From Acridotheres tristis (Eukaryota > Chordata > Aves > Passeriformes > Sturnidae): DNA of 64,000 nt. Of this stretch, positions 34,322-47,800 are shown in pieces. The notes under the pieces were generated by a model that saw nothing but the letters and a program-made list of their open reading frames with translations, searched no databases and was not told where the DNA came from. Location of the stretch: NCBI GenBank assembly GCA_037013685.1, contig JAQOXP010000056.1:62001-126000 (forward strand). Reading direction: 5' to 3'. The position numbers were made by a program, and so were the translations under genes. Positions within the stretch are counted from its first letter, which is position 1; every line of letters begins with the position of its first letter.

Positions 34322-37300
34322 ATGGCGGCACCGGCGGGCGGCGGATCCGGCGGGGCCCCGCGGGACCCTCCCCACACGCTGCAGGGGCTGCTGGAGATGG
34401 CGGTGGTGGCCGGCCAGGCTCAGCCCGAGCCCCGCGAGCCCATGGGCGAGGAGGTGAGGGGAGCTGGTCCGTGGGCTTGGGGCGGTGCCCGGGGGTTGAT
34501 TTCGCGGTAATTCCGCGCGGTTTCCGGCCGCAGAGGCAGCAGTGGCTCCGCGCCGCCATGTCCGAGGCTCTGGGCAATACCGGCGGCGATCACGGCGAGC
34601 TCCAGCGGTGCCTGGCGGTGCTGGCCCAGCCCTGCCCGGGAGAGGAGGCGGCCGAGAGGGGCCCGGGCGACACCGAGGCTCACGAGCAGGCCCTGGACGA
34701 GCTGGCCGAGCTGTGCGAGAGCCTGGACAACGCCACAGGTACGGCACGGGTGGTCACTGAGGGGTTTGGGGTGGTCACTGAGGGTTTGGGGTGGTCACTG
34801 AGGGGTTTGGGGTGGTCACTGAGGGTTTGGGGTGGTCACTGAGGGGTTTGGGGTGGTCACTGAGGGGTTTGGGGTGGTCACTGAGGGGTTTGGGGTGGTC
34901 ACTGAGGGTTTGGGGTGGTCACTGAGGGTTTGGGGTGGTCACTGAGGGGTCACTGAGGGGTTTGGGGTGGTCACTGAGGGTTTGGGGTGGTCACTGAGGG
35001 GTTTGGGGTGGTCACTGAGGGGTTTGGGGTGGTCAGTGAGGGTTTGGGGTGGTCACTGAGGGTTTGGGGTGGTCACTGAGGGTTTGGGGTGGTCACTGAG
35101 GGGTTTGGGGTGGTCACTGAGGGTTTGGGGTGGTCACTGAGGGTTTGGGGTGGTCACTGAGGGGTCACTGAGGGGTTTGGGGTGGTCACTGAGGGGTTTG
35201 GGGTGGTCACTGAGGGTTTGGGGTGGTCACTGAGGGTTTGGGGTGGTCACTGAGGGTTTGGGGTGGTCACTGAGGGGTTTGGGGTGGTCACTGAGGGGTT
35301 TGGGGTGGTCACTGAGGGGTCACTGAGGGGTTTGGGGTGGTCACTGAGGGGTTTGGGGTGGTCACTGAGGGTTTAGGGTGGATTTTGAGGTGGATTTTGG
35401 GATGGATATTCGGGTGGATTTTGGGATGGATTTTGGAACGTTCCCAGTAAATTCCTGCCCATTCCCACCCCATAACCCCAATTTTCTCCTTTTTCCCCCC
35501 CAGATTTCTGCTCCATGGGGGGTCTGGAGGTGATTTTGGGGCTGCTGGGTCACCCCTGGCCCCCCCTGCGAGCCGGGGCCAGCCGAGTGTTGGGGGCTTG
35601 TGCCCAGAACCTTCCAGAAGCCCAGAGCCGGGCCCTGGCCCTGGGGGCTCTGCCCACCCTGCTGGGGGGGCTCCGGGGGGACCCCGACCCCCGGGTGCCT
35701 CCTGCTGCTCTCTTTGCCATCTCCTGTGAGTCTGGGGGGGCTGGGGGACATTTGGGGGGTTTGGGGATTTTTTGGGGATTTTTTGGGATTTTTTTGAGGA
35801 TTTTTTGAGAATTTTTGGGATATTTTGGGGGGATTTTTTGAGGATTTTTTGGGATTTTTTTGTATTTTTGGGGGGGTGTTGGGGGATTTTCTTCTTTGAG
35901 CAATTTCTGGGAATTTTTTGAGATTTTTTAGGAATTTTTTTGGATTTTTGGGGGATTTTATTGGATTTTTTTTCTTCGTTTTTTGGAGGTGTTTTGGGGA
36001 TTTTTTGTGATTATTTTGTATTTTTAGGAGGTTTTTTTTGGGATTTCTTTTCAGCATTTTCTGGGATTTTTGGGGGGATTTTTTTAGGATTTTTTTTGGT
36101 TTTTTGGGTGTTCTTGGGGATTTTTTGGGGGATTTTTTTTTTAATTTTTGGGATTTTTGGGGGAGGTTTTTGGGGATTTGGGGGGGGGATTTTTTAGGAA
36201 TTCCTTTTTGCTTTTTGGGTGTTTTTGGGGATTTTTGGGGGGATTTTTTTCTGCATTTTTTGGGGGGATTTTTGGGGATTTTTTTGGGGGATTTTTGGGG
36301 GAATTTTTTAGGGTTTTTTGGAGGATTTTTTTTTGCATTTTTTGGGGGATTTTTTGAGAATCTTTTGGGCATTTTTGGGTGGATTTTTCTCATTTTTGGG
36401 TGGATTTTCCCCATTTTTGGGTGGATTTTTCTCATTTTTGGGTGGATTTTTCTCATTTTTGGGTGGATTTTTCCCATTTTTGGGTTGGCTTATCTCTGTT
36501 TTTTGCCATTTTTGTGTTGATTTTCCCCATTTTTCCCCGTTTTAACCCCGGATTTTCTCTCCCCAGGCCTGGTCCGTGCCCAGCCCCAGGGGCTGCAGCA
36601 GCTCGAGGCTTTGGGGGGTCTCGAGGTTTTGGGGGGGTCCCTGCAGAGCCCCCACCCCCCCCTGAGGGCCAGGGCAGCGTTCCTGGTGCATTGTCTGCTC
36701 AGGGAGCACCCCCGCCTGCAAGGTGAGCCCAAAAACACCCCAATTCACCCCAAAAACCACCCCAAAATACCCTGAATTCACCCCAAAAATCATCCCAAAA
36801 TCCCCTGAATCCACCCCAAAATTCACCCCAAAAACCATCCCAAAATACCCTGAATTCACCCCAAAAATGAGCCCCAAAATCCCCTGAATTCGCCCCAAAA
36901 AAACCCTGAATCCACCCCAATATTCACCCCAAAATTCACCCCAAAATTCACCCCAAAAACCACAAAATTCACCCCAAAAATCCACCCCAAAAATCATCCC
37001 AAAATCCCCTGAATCCACCCCAAAATTCACCCCAAAAACCACCCCAAAATACCCTGAATTCACCCCAAAAAAAAACCCTGAATCCACCCCAAAATTCACT
37101 CCAAAATCCACCCCAAGAATGGACCCCCAAAACCCCAAAATTCACCCCATAAATGAGCCCCAAAAACCCCAAAAATGAGCCCCAAAAACCCAAAAATTCA
37201 CCCCAAAAATGAGCCCCAAAATTCACCCCTAAATCCCCAAAACTCACCCCAAAAATGAGTCCCAAAAAATGAGCCCCAAATCCCCCCGAATTTCCCCCAA

Positions 37301-40300
37301 TCCCCCCAATTTTCCCAAATCCCCCCGAATTTCCCCCAAATTTCCCCGAATTTTCCCAATTTCCCCCAAACCCCCCAAAATTTCCCCAGAATCCCCCAAA
37401 ACTGATCCCAAATTTCCCCCAAACCCCCCGAATTTGCCCCAAATTTCCCCCCAAATCCCCCCAAATTTTCCCAAATCCCCCCAATTTTCCCAATTTCCCC
37501 CAAATTTCCCCGAATCCCTCCCAAAACCCCCAAATTTTCCCGGATTTCCCCCAAATCCCCCCAGATTTTCCCAAATCCCCCCGAATTTCCCCCCAAACCC
37601 CCCAAATTTCCCCAGAATCCCCCAAAACTGATCCCAAATTTCCCCCCAGATCCCCCCGAATTTGCCCCAAATTTCCCCCCAAATCCCCCCGAATTTCACC
37701 CAAATTCCCCCAAACTTCCCCCCCAAACCCCCGGAATTTCACCCAAATCCCCCCCGGATTTTCCCAAACCCCCCAATTTTCCCAATTTTCCCGTTTTTCC
37801 CCGTTTTTTCCCCAATTTTTGCCCCCAGGGCCGCTGCTCCGTCTCGGGTTCGTTCCCCGCCTGGTGGCGCTGCTGAGCTCGGAGCACGACGGCGCCCACG
37901 AGCACGGCCTGGGGGCGCTCTGCAGGTGCGTGACACCCCCAAAAAATAAAATTAAAATAAAATAAAATAAATTAAAAACACGAAAAATAACAAGATACTA
38001 AAATCCGGGGGAATGGCAGAAGAAATCCCGCGAAAAAAGCAAAAAATTTCGGGAAAAAATGGTGACATTTGGGGGGAAAGGGGAGGGGCTGGGGGCTCTC
38101 GGCAGGTGGGTGACACCCCCAAAAAAACAATAAAATAAAAAGATTTTCAGGTTGGTATTTATTGATTTTGGGGCTGATTTTCCCCCATTTTTCACTGGTT
38201 TTGGGCCGATTTTTGTCCATTTTTTGCCCATTTTTGGGCCGATTTTTGTCCATTTTTTTCCATTTTCGAGCTGATTTTTCCCCAATTTTTTATCCATTTT
38301 TGATCCATTTTTGGGCTGGTTTTTGGCCATTTTGGGCCGATGTTTGTCCATTTTTTTCCATTTTCGAGCCGATTTTCACTGATTTTTCACCGATTTTTGT
38401 CCATTTTTTGTCCATTTTTGGGCCAATTTTTGTTCATTTTTAATCCATTTTTGGGCTGATTTTTGGCCATTTTCGGGCTGATTTTCCCCGATTTTTCACT
38501 GATTTTTGGGCCGATTTTTGTCCATTTTTTGTCCATTTTTGGGCCGAGTTTTGTCCATTTTTTGTCCATTTTTGGGCCGAGTTTTGTCCATTTTTGGGCT
38601 GATTTTTGTCCAATTTTTGTCCATTTTTGTCCATTTTTTTCCATTTTCGAGCCAATTTTCACTAATTTTTGGGCCAATTTTTGCCCATTTTTTGTCTATT
38701 TTTGGGCCAATTTTTTGTCCATTTTTGGGCTGATTTTTGTCCAGTTTTGGGCCGAGTTTTGTCCAGTTTTGGGCCGAGTTTTGTCCATTTTTTGTCCATT
38801 TTTGGGCCGAGTTTTGTCCATTTTTTGTCCATTTTGGGCCGATTTTTGTCCAATTTTTGTCCAATTTTTGTCCATTTTTTGTCCATTTTCGAGCCGATTT
38901 TCACTAATTTTTGGGCCGATTTTTGCCCATTTTTTGTCTATTTTTTGTCCATTTTTTGTCCATTTTTGGGCTGATTTTTGTCCATTTTGGGTCGATTTTT
39001 GTCCATTTTTTATCCATTTTTGGGCTGATTATCCCTGATTTTTCACTGATTTTCACTGATTTTTGTCCATTTTTTGTCCATTTTTGGGCCGATTTTTGTC
39101 CATTTTTGGGCCGAATTTTGTCCATTTTTTGTCCATTTTTGGGCCGAGTTTTGTCCATTTTTTGTCCATTTTGGGCCGAGTTTTGTCCATTTTTTGTCCA
39201 TTTTTGGGCCGATTTTTGTCCATTTTTTGTCCATTTTTGGGCTGATTTTTGTCCAATTTTTGTCCTTTTTTTTCCATTTTCGAGCCGATTTTCACTAATT
39301 TTTGGGCCGATTTTTGCCCATTTTTTGTCTATTTTTGGGCCAATTTTTGTCCATTTTTTGTCCATTTTTTGTCCATTTTTGGGCCGATTTTTGTCCATTT
39401 TTGGGCCGAATTTTGTCCATTTTTTGTCCATTTTTGGGCCGAATTTTGTCCATTTTTTGTCCATTTTTGGGCCGAATTTTGTCCATTTTTTGTCCATTTT
39501 TGGGCCGATTTTTGCCCATTTTTTGTCCATTTTTGGGCCGATTTTTGTCCATTTTTTGTCCATTTTCGAGCCGATTTTTCCCCGATTTTTGCCGGTTTCC
39601 CCCCGATTTCCCCCACCCCGTTTCCCCCCGTTTTCCCCCCCAATTCCCGCTATTTTAGTTAATTAAATTTGATTTAATTCCCCCCAGCCTGGCCCGGGGC
39701 TGTCCCGAGGCCGTCCGGGAGCTCCGGGCTCTGGGCTCGGAGTCGCTGCGGCGCCGCCGCCGGGAGCTGCTCCGGGACCCCCAACGATTCCGGGTGAGAT
39801 CCTGGGCTGAAATCACGGCAATTCGGGAAAAAATAAAATATATTAAATGGGGGGGGGGGGAGTGAAAAATCCGGGGGGAAAGCAAAAAAAATTTGGGGGA
39901 AAAAAGTCAAAAATCCGGAGAAGAAACGCAAAAATTTGGGGGAAAAATATAAAAAATCCGGGGAAAGAAACAAAAAAGAATTGGGGGAAAAAATGAAAAA
40001 TACAGGGAAAAAACAAAAAAAAAATTGGGGGAAAAAAGTCAAAAATCCGGGGAAAAAACCAAAAAGATTTGGAGGAAAAATATAAAAAATCCGGGGAAAA
40101 AAACAAAAAAAAATTGGGGGAAAAAATGAAAAATACGGGGAAAAAACAAAAAAAATTTGGGGGAAAAAAGTCAAAAAAATCCGGGGGAAAAGCAAAAAAA
40201 AATTGGGGGAAAAAATGAAAAAAATCCGGGAAAAAAATCAAAAAAAGTTTGGGGGAAAAAATTCAGAAATCCGGGGAAAAAACGCAAAAATTTGGGGGAA

Positions 40301-41606
40301 AAAATGAAAAATCCGGGGGAAAAAAGAAAAAAAGTTTGGGGGGAAAAATGTAAAAAATCCGGGGAAAAAAAACAAAAAAAAATTGGGGGAAAAAATGAAA
40401 AATACGGGGAAAAAACAAAAAAAATTTGGGGGAAAAAATGAAAAATACGGGGAAAAAACAAAAAAAATTTGGGGGAAAAAATGAAAAATACGGGGAAAAA
40501 ACAAAAAAAATTTGGGGGAAAAAATGAAAAATACGGGGAAAAAACAAAAAAAATTTGGGGGAAAAAATGAAAAATACGGGGAAAAAACAAAAAAAAATTG
40601 GGGGAAAAAAGTCAAAAATCCGGGGGAAAAGCAAAAAAAATTGGGGGGAAAAATGAAAAAAATCCGGGGAAAAATCAAAAAAAGTTTGGGGGGAAAAAGT
40701 CAAAAATCCGGGGAAAAAAACCAAAAAATTTTGGGGGAAATAATGAAAAATCCGGGGGAAAAAAAGAAAATTTGGGGGGAAAAATGTAAAAAATCCGGGG
40801 CAAAAACAAAAAAGAATTGGGGGAAAAAATGAAAAATACGGGGAAAAAACCGCAAAAATTCGGGGGAAAAATGAAAAATATGGGAAAAAATCCGCAAAAA
40901 TTCGGGGGAAAAAAAGACAAATCAGAGGAAAAAACCACAAAAATTTAGGGGAAAAATAGTCAAAATCTGGGGGAAAAAAACCCAGAAATGTAGGGAAAAA
41001 AACAAAAGAAATGCGGCGGAAAAAAATAAAAAATCTAGGGGGAAAGTTAAAAATAGTTTAAAAAGTTAAAAAAAAATTAAGAATAGGGTGGGAAAATGTT
41101 AAAGTTTGTGGGGAAAAACCCGAGAAATACAGGGGAAAAAAGTCAAAATCTGGGGCAAAAACAAAAAATCCCGGGGAAAAAACTCCCAAAATCTGGAGGA
41201 AAGAACCCAAAAATCTGGGGGAAAATGTCAAAAATTGGGGGGAAAACGCTCCGGAAAAGGGATTTTGGGTGGGGAGAAATTCTTGGGATTTGTGGGAAAT
41301 TCCTGGGATTTTGGGGGAAATTTGGGGTCTTGGGGAGGGGGAGTTACAGGAATTTCGAGGTAAATCCCAGGGATTTGGGGGGAGAAGAAATTGCTGGGAT
41401 TTTGGGGGGAAATGCCGTGGGGTTTTAGGGTGGAAAATCAGGATTTTGGGGATTTTGGGGTTACAAACCCTGGAGGTTTTTGGGGTGAATTTTGGGGATT
41501 TTGGGGCTGACCGAGTTTCCCCCCCCAGGAGGAGCTGGAATTCTGCGAGCAGCTCCTGCAGCTCTGCTTCGAGACCCCCCCCGAGGAATCCGCCATGGAC
41601 CGGTGA
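34322..41606 (+). CDS. HSPBP1: HSPBP1, HSP70 nucleotide-exchange factor
   Basis: Cytosolic co-chaperone of the Fes1/HspBP1 family. Its armadillo-like repeats bind the HSP70 ATPase domain and release ADP, and it also inhibits CHIP. Coding exons: 34322-34453, 34534-34738, 35504-35725, 36567-36722, 37829-37925, 39688-39793, 41529-41606, all GT-AG and phase-consistent. Total 996 nt, 331 aa (human 359). Diagnostic blocks are RQQWLRAAMSEAL, LAELCESLDNATDFCSMGG, ASRVLGACAQN, ALFAISCLVR, HEHGLGALCSLARG and the C-terminus EELEFCEQLLQLCFE ending AMDR. The start is in good context (CAGCCATGG) after a CpG-rich 5' region. The N-terminal Gly run seen in mammals is short here. A poly(A) signal lies only 20 bp after the stop. 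Confidence 0.96.
34745..35375. repeat. GGTCACTGAGGGGTTTGGGG array, HSPBP1 intron 2
   Basis: About 31 units of 20-21 bp (GGGTTTGGGGTGGTCACTGA) start ten bases past the exon 2 donor. They alternate one-base length variants (GAGGG/GAGGGG). A GGTCACTGAGGGGTCACTGA double occurs three times at intervals of about 200 bp, so part of the array was duplicated as a block. Confidence 0.92.
35735..36550. repeat. GGGGATTTTTTGGG array, HSPBP1 intron 3
   Basis: T/G-rich degenerate array that ends with about seven clean 20-bp units TTTTTGGGTGGATTTTTCTCA (36370-36490). No exon. Confidence 0.8.
36723..37815. repeat. CACCCCAAAAATCA and CCCCCGAATTTCCCC arrays, HSPBP1 intron 4
   Basis: 36730-37260 is a 10-14 bp CACCCCAAAATTC array. 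37260-37800 is CCCCCAAATTTCCCC. Both are C/A-rich on the sense strand, opposite to the skew of intron 3. Confidence 0.8.
37926..39680. repeat. TTTTTGTCCATTTTTGGGCC array, HSPBP1 intron 5
   Basis: 38160-39590 is made of TTTTTGTCCATTTTTGGGCCGA units and shorter TTTTGTCCATT units. Larger blocks beginning CATTTTCGAGCC repeat at about 38260, 38640, 38880, 39270 and 39560. The first 230 bp are A-rich with little structure. Confidence 0.88.
39795..41100. repeat. TTTGGGGGAAAAAATGAAAAA array, HSPBP1 intron 6
   Basis: About 30 units of about 40 bp built from AAATTTGGGGGAAAAAA and TGAAAAATACGGGGAAAAAA, most regular at 40390-40600. 41100-41520 is degenerate G/A-rich sequence with no feature. Confidence 0.88.
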
Positions 41607-41625
41607 CCCCAAAACGCCCCCAAAA

Positions 41626-41631
41626 AATAAA
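41626..41631 (+). terminator. HSPBP1 poly(A) signal AATAAA
   Basis: AATAAA lies 20 bp after the stop codon, followed by a second AATAAA and an A run. It implies a 3' untranslated region of only about 40-50 nt. Confidence 0.85.
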
Positions 41632-41699
41632 ATAAAAAAAAAATTTAAAAATTCCCTAAAATTCCCCAAATTCAGCACTGGAAGCGCGGACAGCGAGGG

Positions 41700-41897
41700 G
41701 GCGTGGTTATGTAAATCTGGGGCGTGGTTATGCTAATGAAGCGTTGTGTTAGCGCCATGGCAACCGCGTCGCTGGGGGCGGGACTCCCCGCCTCCCTCGC
41801 ATCTGATTGGCCATCCTCTCATTCCCGCCGCCGTTCTCTCTCCTGATTGGCCGCCGCCCGTCACCGGCGGTTACCGGCGCTCCGTGAGGGCTCCGCC
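41700..41897 (+). promoter_or_regulatory. DNAAF3 promoter with candidate RFX X-box
   Basis: AGCGCCATGGCAAC at 41751-41764 resembles an RFX X-box (GTTRCCATGGYAAC): perfect right half, imperfect left half. RFX control is typical of motile-cilium genes. Two ATTGG boxes follow (TGATTGGCC near 41805 and 41846). GGCGTGGTTATGTAAAT and GGCGTGGTTATGCTAAT near 41700-41738 are a direct duplication with octamer-like cores. Confidence 0.6.
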
Positions 41898-44800
41898 ATG
41901 GCGGCCGAGCTGGAGGAGGCCGCGGGCACCGTGTGCTGGTGGGGGCTGTCCCCGGCCATCGATCTCCGCCTGCACCGTGAGCCCGCGGCCCCCGGGGAGC
42001 CCCTCCCGGTGCCCTCCGCCCTTGCCGGTGCTCCCGGTGACCGCGCTCCCCCTCACGTTCCCCGCAGTCCCGCCGGAGCCGGACCCCGCGGCCGAGGCCT
42101 CGGTGCTGTTGGTGGGGGCGGCCGAGGGTCGCCATTTGTTGATGACGGCGGCTCGGGCCCGCCGGGGACCTCCGCAATCCATCACCGTACGGACCGGAAC
42201 CGGCACGGGGCGGGGGGGGGGGGGCGAGGTCACGGTACCGAGTTCGGTACCGAGGTCCGGTTGGGTCCGTCCCGGTTTTACCGGAGATCTCCCGGTGCTT
42301 CCCTCAGCTGTTCGTGGCCGAGCAGAGCCCCGAGCCCGTGGCCCGCCAGCTCCTGTTCCTGCTGCTGGCTCTGGAATCCCCGAACCGGCCCAGACCCGCA
42401 GGTACCGGAACCGGCCCGGTGACCCCTCCCGGTGACCCCTCCCGGTGACCCCTCCCGGTGACATCCCCGGTGTCCCCAGCCCGCGCCGCCGCCATCCTGG
42501 AGCTGCTGGGCTCCGGGAGGCTCCGGGCCAGCACGGCCGAGCTGCTGCGCGGGGCCGCGGGGCGACTGCGCCGCTGGGTCAGCTCGGAGCGGCACCGGGA
42601 GCCGAACCCGCACCGGGACGGGCCCGCTGAGCTCGGCCTCATGAAGGTCAGAAACGGGGCCGGGCGGCACCGGGATGGGAGCGGCCGGTACCGGGTGTGG
42701 GGACACCGGGATGGCCGGTACCGGGTTCCCGGTGACCAGGACCGGCCGGTACCGGGTTCCCGGTGACCAGGACCGGCCGGTACCGGGTTCCCAGTGACCA
42801 GGACCGGCCGGTACCGGGTTCCCGGTGACCAGGGCAGGCCGGTACCGGGTTCCCGGTGACCAGGACCGGCCGGTACCGGGTTCCCGGTGACCAGGGCAGG
42901 CCGGTACCGGGTTCCCAGTGACCAGGACCGGCCAGTACCGGGTTCCGGTGACCAGGACCGGCCGGTACCGGGTTCCGGTGACCAGGACAGGCCGGTACCG
43001 GGAGCCGCTCTCGCAGTGCCGGGACCGGGACGCTCTGGAGGCGGTTCTGCGGCGCTGGGAGCGGGCGCTGCCGGGCCCGGAGTACCGGGGGCCGCTCCCC
43101 GGCTCAGAAGCGGAGGCGGGACCGGGACCCCCGGGCTGGGACCGGCGGCTGCGGCGGCGCCTCGGGGCCCGTTACGAGAGCCGGGCGGCGGTGGCGGATT
43201 GGGAGCTGCGGATGGCGCTGCAGCCCCGGGGGGTAACGGGGGGACACCGGGGGGGACGGGGGGGAGGGGACCCGGGGACACCGGGCAAGGCCTGGGGACA
43301 CCCCCAGGGGACACCGGGGGAGGTGCGGATTGCGTGATCGATTGATCGGCGCTCGATTGTGCATGCCTGTCGATCGGTGGCATCGGAGATCGATCGATAA
43401 TGCCTGCCGATCGATTAGCTCGGCGATCGATTGCTCATGCCTGCCGATCGATCAGATCGGCGATCGATTGATCGCGCCTGCCGATCGATTAGATCGGCGA
43501 TCGATTGCTCATGCCTGCCGATCGATTAGATCGGCGATCGATTGCTCATGCCTGCCGATCGATCAATCGGCGATCGATTGCTCATGCCTGCCGATCGATT
43601 AGATCGGCGATCGATTGCTCATGCCTGCGGATCGATCAGATCGGCGATCGATTGCTCATACCTGCCGATCGATTAGATCGGCGATCGATTGATCGAGTCT
43701 GCCGATCGATTAGCTCGGCGATCGATTGCTCATGCCTGCCGATCGATTAACTCGGCGATCGATTGCTCACGCCTGCCGATCGAGTACATCGGCGATTGAT
43801 TGCTCATGCCTGCCGATCGATTAGCTCGGCGATCGATTGATCGAGCCTGCCGATCGATTAGATCGGCGATCGATTGCTCATGCCTGCCGAGCGATTAGCT
43901 CGGCGATCGATTGATCGCGCCTGCCGATCGATTAGCTCGGCGATCGATTGCTCATGCCTGCCGATCGATTAGATCGGCGATCGATTGATCGAGTCTGCCG
44001 ATCGATTACATCGGCGATCGATTGCTCATGCCTGCCGATCGATTACATCGGCGATCGATTGATCGAGTCTGCCGATCGATTACATCGGCGATCGATTGCT
44101 CATGCCTGACGATCGATTAGCTCGGTGATCGATTGCTCATGCCTGCCGATCGATTAGCTCGGCGATCGATTGCTCATGCCTGCCGATCGATTAGATCGGC
44201 GATCGATTACTCATGCCTGGCGATCGATTACTCATTCCTGGCGATCGATTAGATCGGCGATCGATTGCTCACGCCTGCCGATCGATTAGCTCGGCGATCG
44301 ATTGCTCATGCCTGCCGAACGATCCGCTCGGCGATCGATTAGCTCGGCGAGACTTCCGATCGATTGATCACCGATCGATCGCTAATGGCCGCCGATCGAT
44401 TGATCGCCGATCGATCACGCCTGCTGATCAATTGCTTGGAGATCGATTTTTCATGCACCCTCATTACACGCTAAGTGCACACTCATGTACACTAATTACA
44501 CACTGATTTACACTAATTACACCCTCACACTAATTACACACTGGTTTGCACTCATTTACTGGTTACACACCAATTACACTCTCATTACACCGATTACACT
44601 CTCATTACACTGATTACACTCTCATTACACTAATGACACTCTCATTACACCAATGACACTCTCATTACACTGATTACACTCTCATTACACCGATTACACT
44701 CTCATTACAGTGATTACACTCTCATTACACCGATTACACTCTCATTACACTAATGACACTCTCATTACACCGATTACACTCTCATTACACTGATTACACT

Positions 44801-47800
44801 CTCATTACACCGATTACACTCTCATTACACTGATTACACTCTCATTACACTGATTACACTCTCATTACACTAATGACACTCTCATTACACCGATTACACT
44901 CTCATTACACTGATTACACTCTCATTACACTGATTACACTCTCATTACACTAATGACACTCATTACACCGATTACACTCTCATTACACCGATTACACTCT
45001 CATTACACCGATTACACTCTCATTACACTAATGACACTCTCATTACACCGATTACACTCTCATTACACTAATGACACTCTCATTACACCAATGACACTCT
45101 CATTACACCAATGACACTCTCATTACACCGATTACACTCTCATTACACTGATTACACTCTCATTACACCGATTACACTCTCATTACACCGATTACACTCT
45201 CATTACACTAATGACACTCTCATTACACCGATTACACTCTTATTACACCGATTACACTCTCATTACACCGATTACACTCTCATTACACTGATTACACTCT
45301 CATTACACTAATGACACTCTCATTACACTGATTACACTCTCATTACACTAATGACACTCATTACACTAATGACACTCTCATTACACTGATTACACTCTCA
45401 TTACACTGATTACACTCTCATTACACTAATGACACTCTCATTACACTGATTACACTCTCATTACACTGATTACACTTTCATTACACTAATGACACTCTCA
45501 TTACACTGATTACACTCTCATTACACTGATTACACTCTCATTACACCGATTACACTCTCATTACACCGATTACACTCTCATTACACTGATTACACTCTCA
45601 TTACACCGATTACACTCTTATTACACCGATTACACTCTCATTACACCGATTACACTCTCATTACACTGATTACACTCTCATTACACTAATGACACTCTCA
45701 TTACACCGATTACACTCTCATTACACCGATTACACTCTCATTACACCGATTACACTCTCATTACACCGATTACACTCTTATTACACCGATTACACTCTCA
45801 TTACACCGATTACACTCTCATTACACTGATTACACTCTCATTACACTAATGACACTCTCATTACACCGATTACACTCTCATTACACCGATTACACTCTCA
45901 TTACACTGATTACACTCTCATTACACCGATTACACTCTCATTACACCGATTACACTCTCATTACACTGATTACACTCTCATTACACCGATTACACTCTCA
46001 TTACACTGATTACACTCTCATTACACTAATGACACTCTCATTACACTAATGACACTCTCATTACACTGATTACACTCTCATTACACCGATTACACTCTCA
46101 TTACACCAATGACACTCTCATTACACTGATTACACTCTCATTACACTGATTCCACTCTCATTACACTGATTACAGTCTCATTACACTAATCACACTCTCA
46201 TTACACTGACTACACTCTCATTACACTGATTACACTCTCATTACACCGATTACACTCTCATTACACTGATTACACTTTCATTACACTAATGACACTCTCA
46301 TTACACTGATTACAGTCTCATTACACTGATTACACTCTCATTACACTGATTACACTCTCATTACACTAATGACAATCTCATTACACTGATTACAGTCTCA
46401 TTACACTAATTACACTCTCATTACACTAATGACGCGCTCATCAGCCCTCATTACAACGGGAACAATGGGAGAGCGGGGGGGGGCAAAGGGGGGACACGGG
46501 GGGGTTTGGGGTCACCCCGGGGGGGGGTCTGGGGTCACCCCGGGGGGGGATTTGGGGTCACCCCGGGGGGGGTCCCTGGGTGTGTTTTGGGGTCCCTGGG
46601 TGTGTTTTGGGGTCCCCCCGGGGTGTGTTTTGGGGTCCCCCCGGGGGTGTTTTGGGGTCCCTGACCCCTCCCCCGCTGTCCCCAAGGCCACCGCGCTGTC
46701 CCCCGCCGAGTTCGGGCTCTGGCGCGAGAGCGGCGACGCCTTCGGGGGAGGGGGGGGAGGGGGCGCGACCCCCAACCCGACCCTGCTGAGCGACCCCCGG
46801 CCCCGAGCCGTGAGTGGGGGAGGGGACGCGGGGGGAGGGGACGGCGGTGACGTCACGGGTCACGCTGAGTGTCCCCTCCCCCCCCCCCCCAGGACGGGCG
46901 GTCGCTGGGCCCCCCCCAGTTCTGGGGGGACATCGCCACGGGACCCTTCCTCACCTTCGGCCTCGCCCCCCGCGGGGCCGCCACGGTGCGGGGGGGGGCT
47001 GGGGAGGGGGGATTTTGGGGAGGGGGGATTTTGGGGAGGGGGGATTTTGGGGAGGGGGGATTTTGTTTGGGGGTTTTGGGAGTTTTGGGGAGGGGGTTTG
47101 GGTTTTTGGGGTTTTTTGGGGATTTGGGCTTTGGGGGGTTTTGGGGAGGGGGTTTTTGGGTTTTTTGGGGGTTTTTTTGGGGAGGGGGCGGGTTTGGTTT
47201 TTTGGGGAGTTTTGGTTTTGGGGGTTTTTTGGGGAGGGGGATTCGGGTTTTGGGATTTTTTTGGGGAGGGGGCGGATTTGGATTTTTGGGGAGGGGAGTT
47301 TTGGTTTGGGGGTTTTTTGGGGAGGGGGATTCGGGTTTTGGGGGTTTTTTGGGGGGGTCGCTTTGGGTTTTGGGGATTTTTTTTGTTTTTTTTTTTTGTG
47401 AGTGGGGGTCTCTAAAGGCACCTCCCCCTCCCCACCCCCAGACGGCCACCGAGGTGTCCCTGGGGGTCGTCACGGCGCTGCTGCACGAGCTGCTCACGGG
47501 GGAGCCCCCCGGGGACCCCTCCCCCCAAAACCGGGACCCCTCCCCCCAAAACCGGGACCCCCCCGGGGACGATTCCAGCCCGCTGGGTGAGTGACCCCCG
47601 AGCCCCCCAAAAACTCCCTCAGGACCCCCCCCAGGACCCCCCCGATCTCCCCCAGACCCCCAGGACCCCCCAAAATTCCATACAGACCCCCCCCCAAATC
47701 CCCCCCAGACCCCCAGGACCCCCCAAATGTCCCCCAGACCCCCCCCCCCAATCTCCCCCAGACCCCCAAGACCCCCCAAAATTCCATACAGACCCCCCCC

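Noticed and set aside
34745..35375. Array of nuclear-receptor half sites (GGTCA) in HSPBP1 intron 2
   Set aside because: GGTCA is present in every unit but with fixed 20-bp spacing and no paired half-site. No reason to prefer regulation over slippage.
43326..46440. CRISPR-like array or regulated repeat RNA in DNAAF3 intron 5
   Set aside because: Units are head-to-tail without unique spacers, inside a vertebrate intron. This is satellite DNA.
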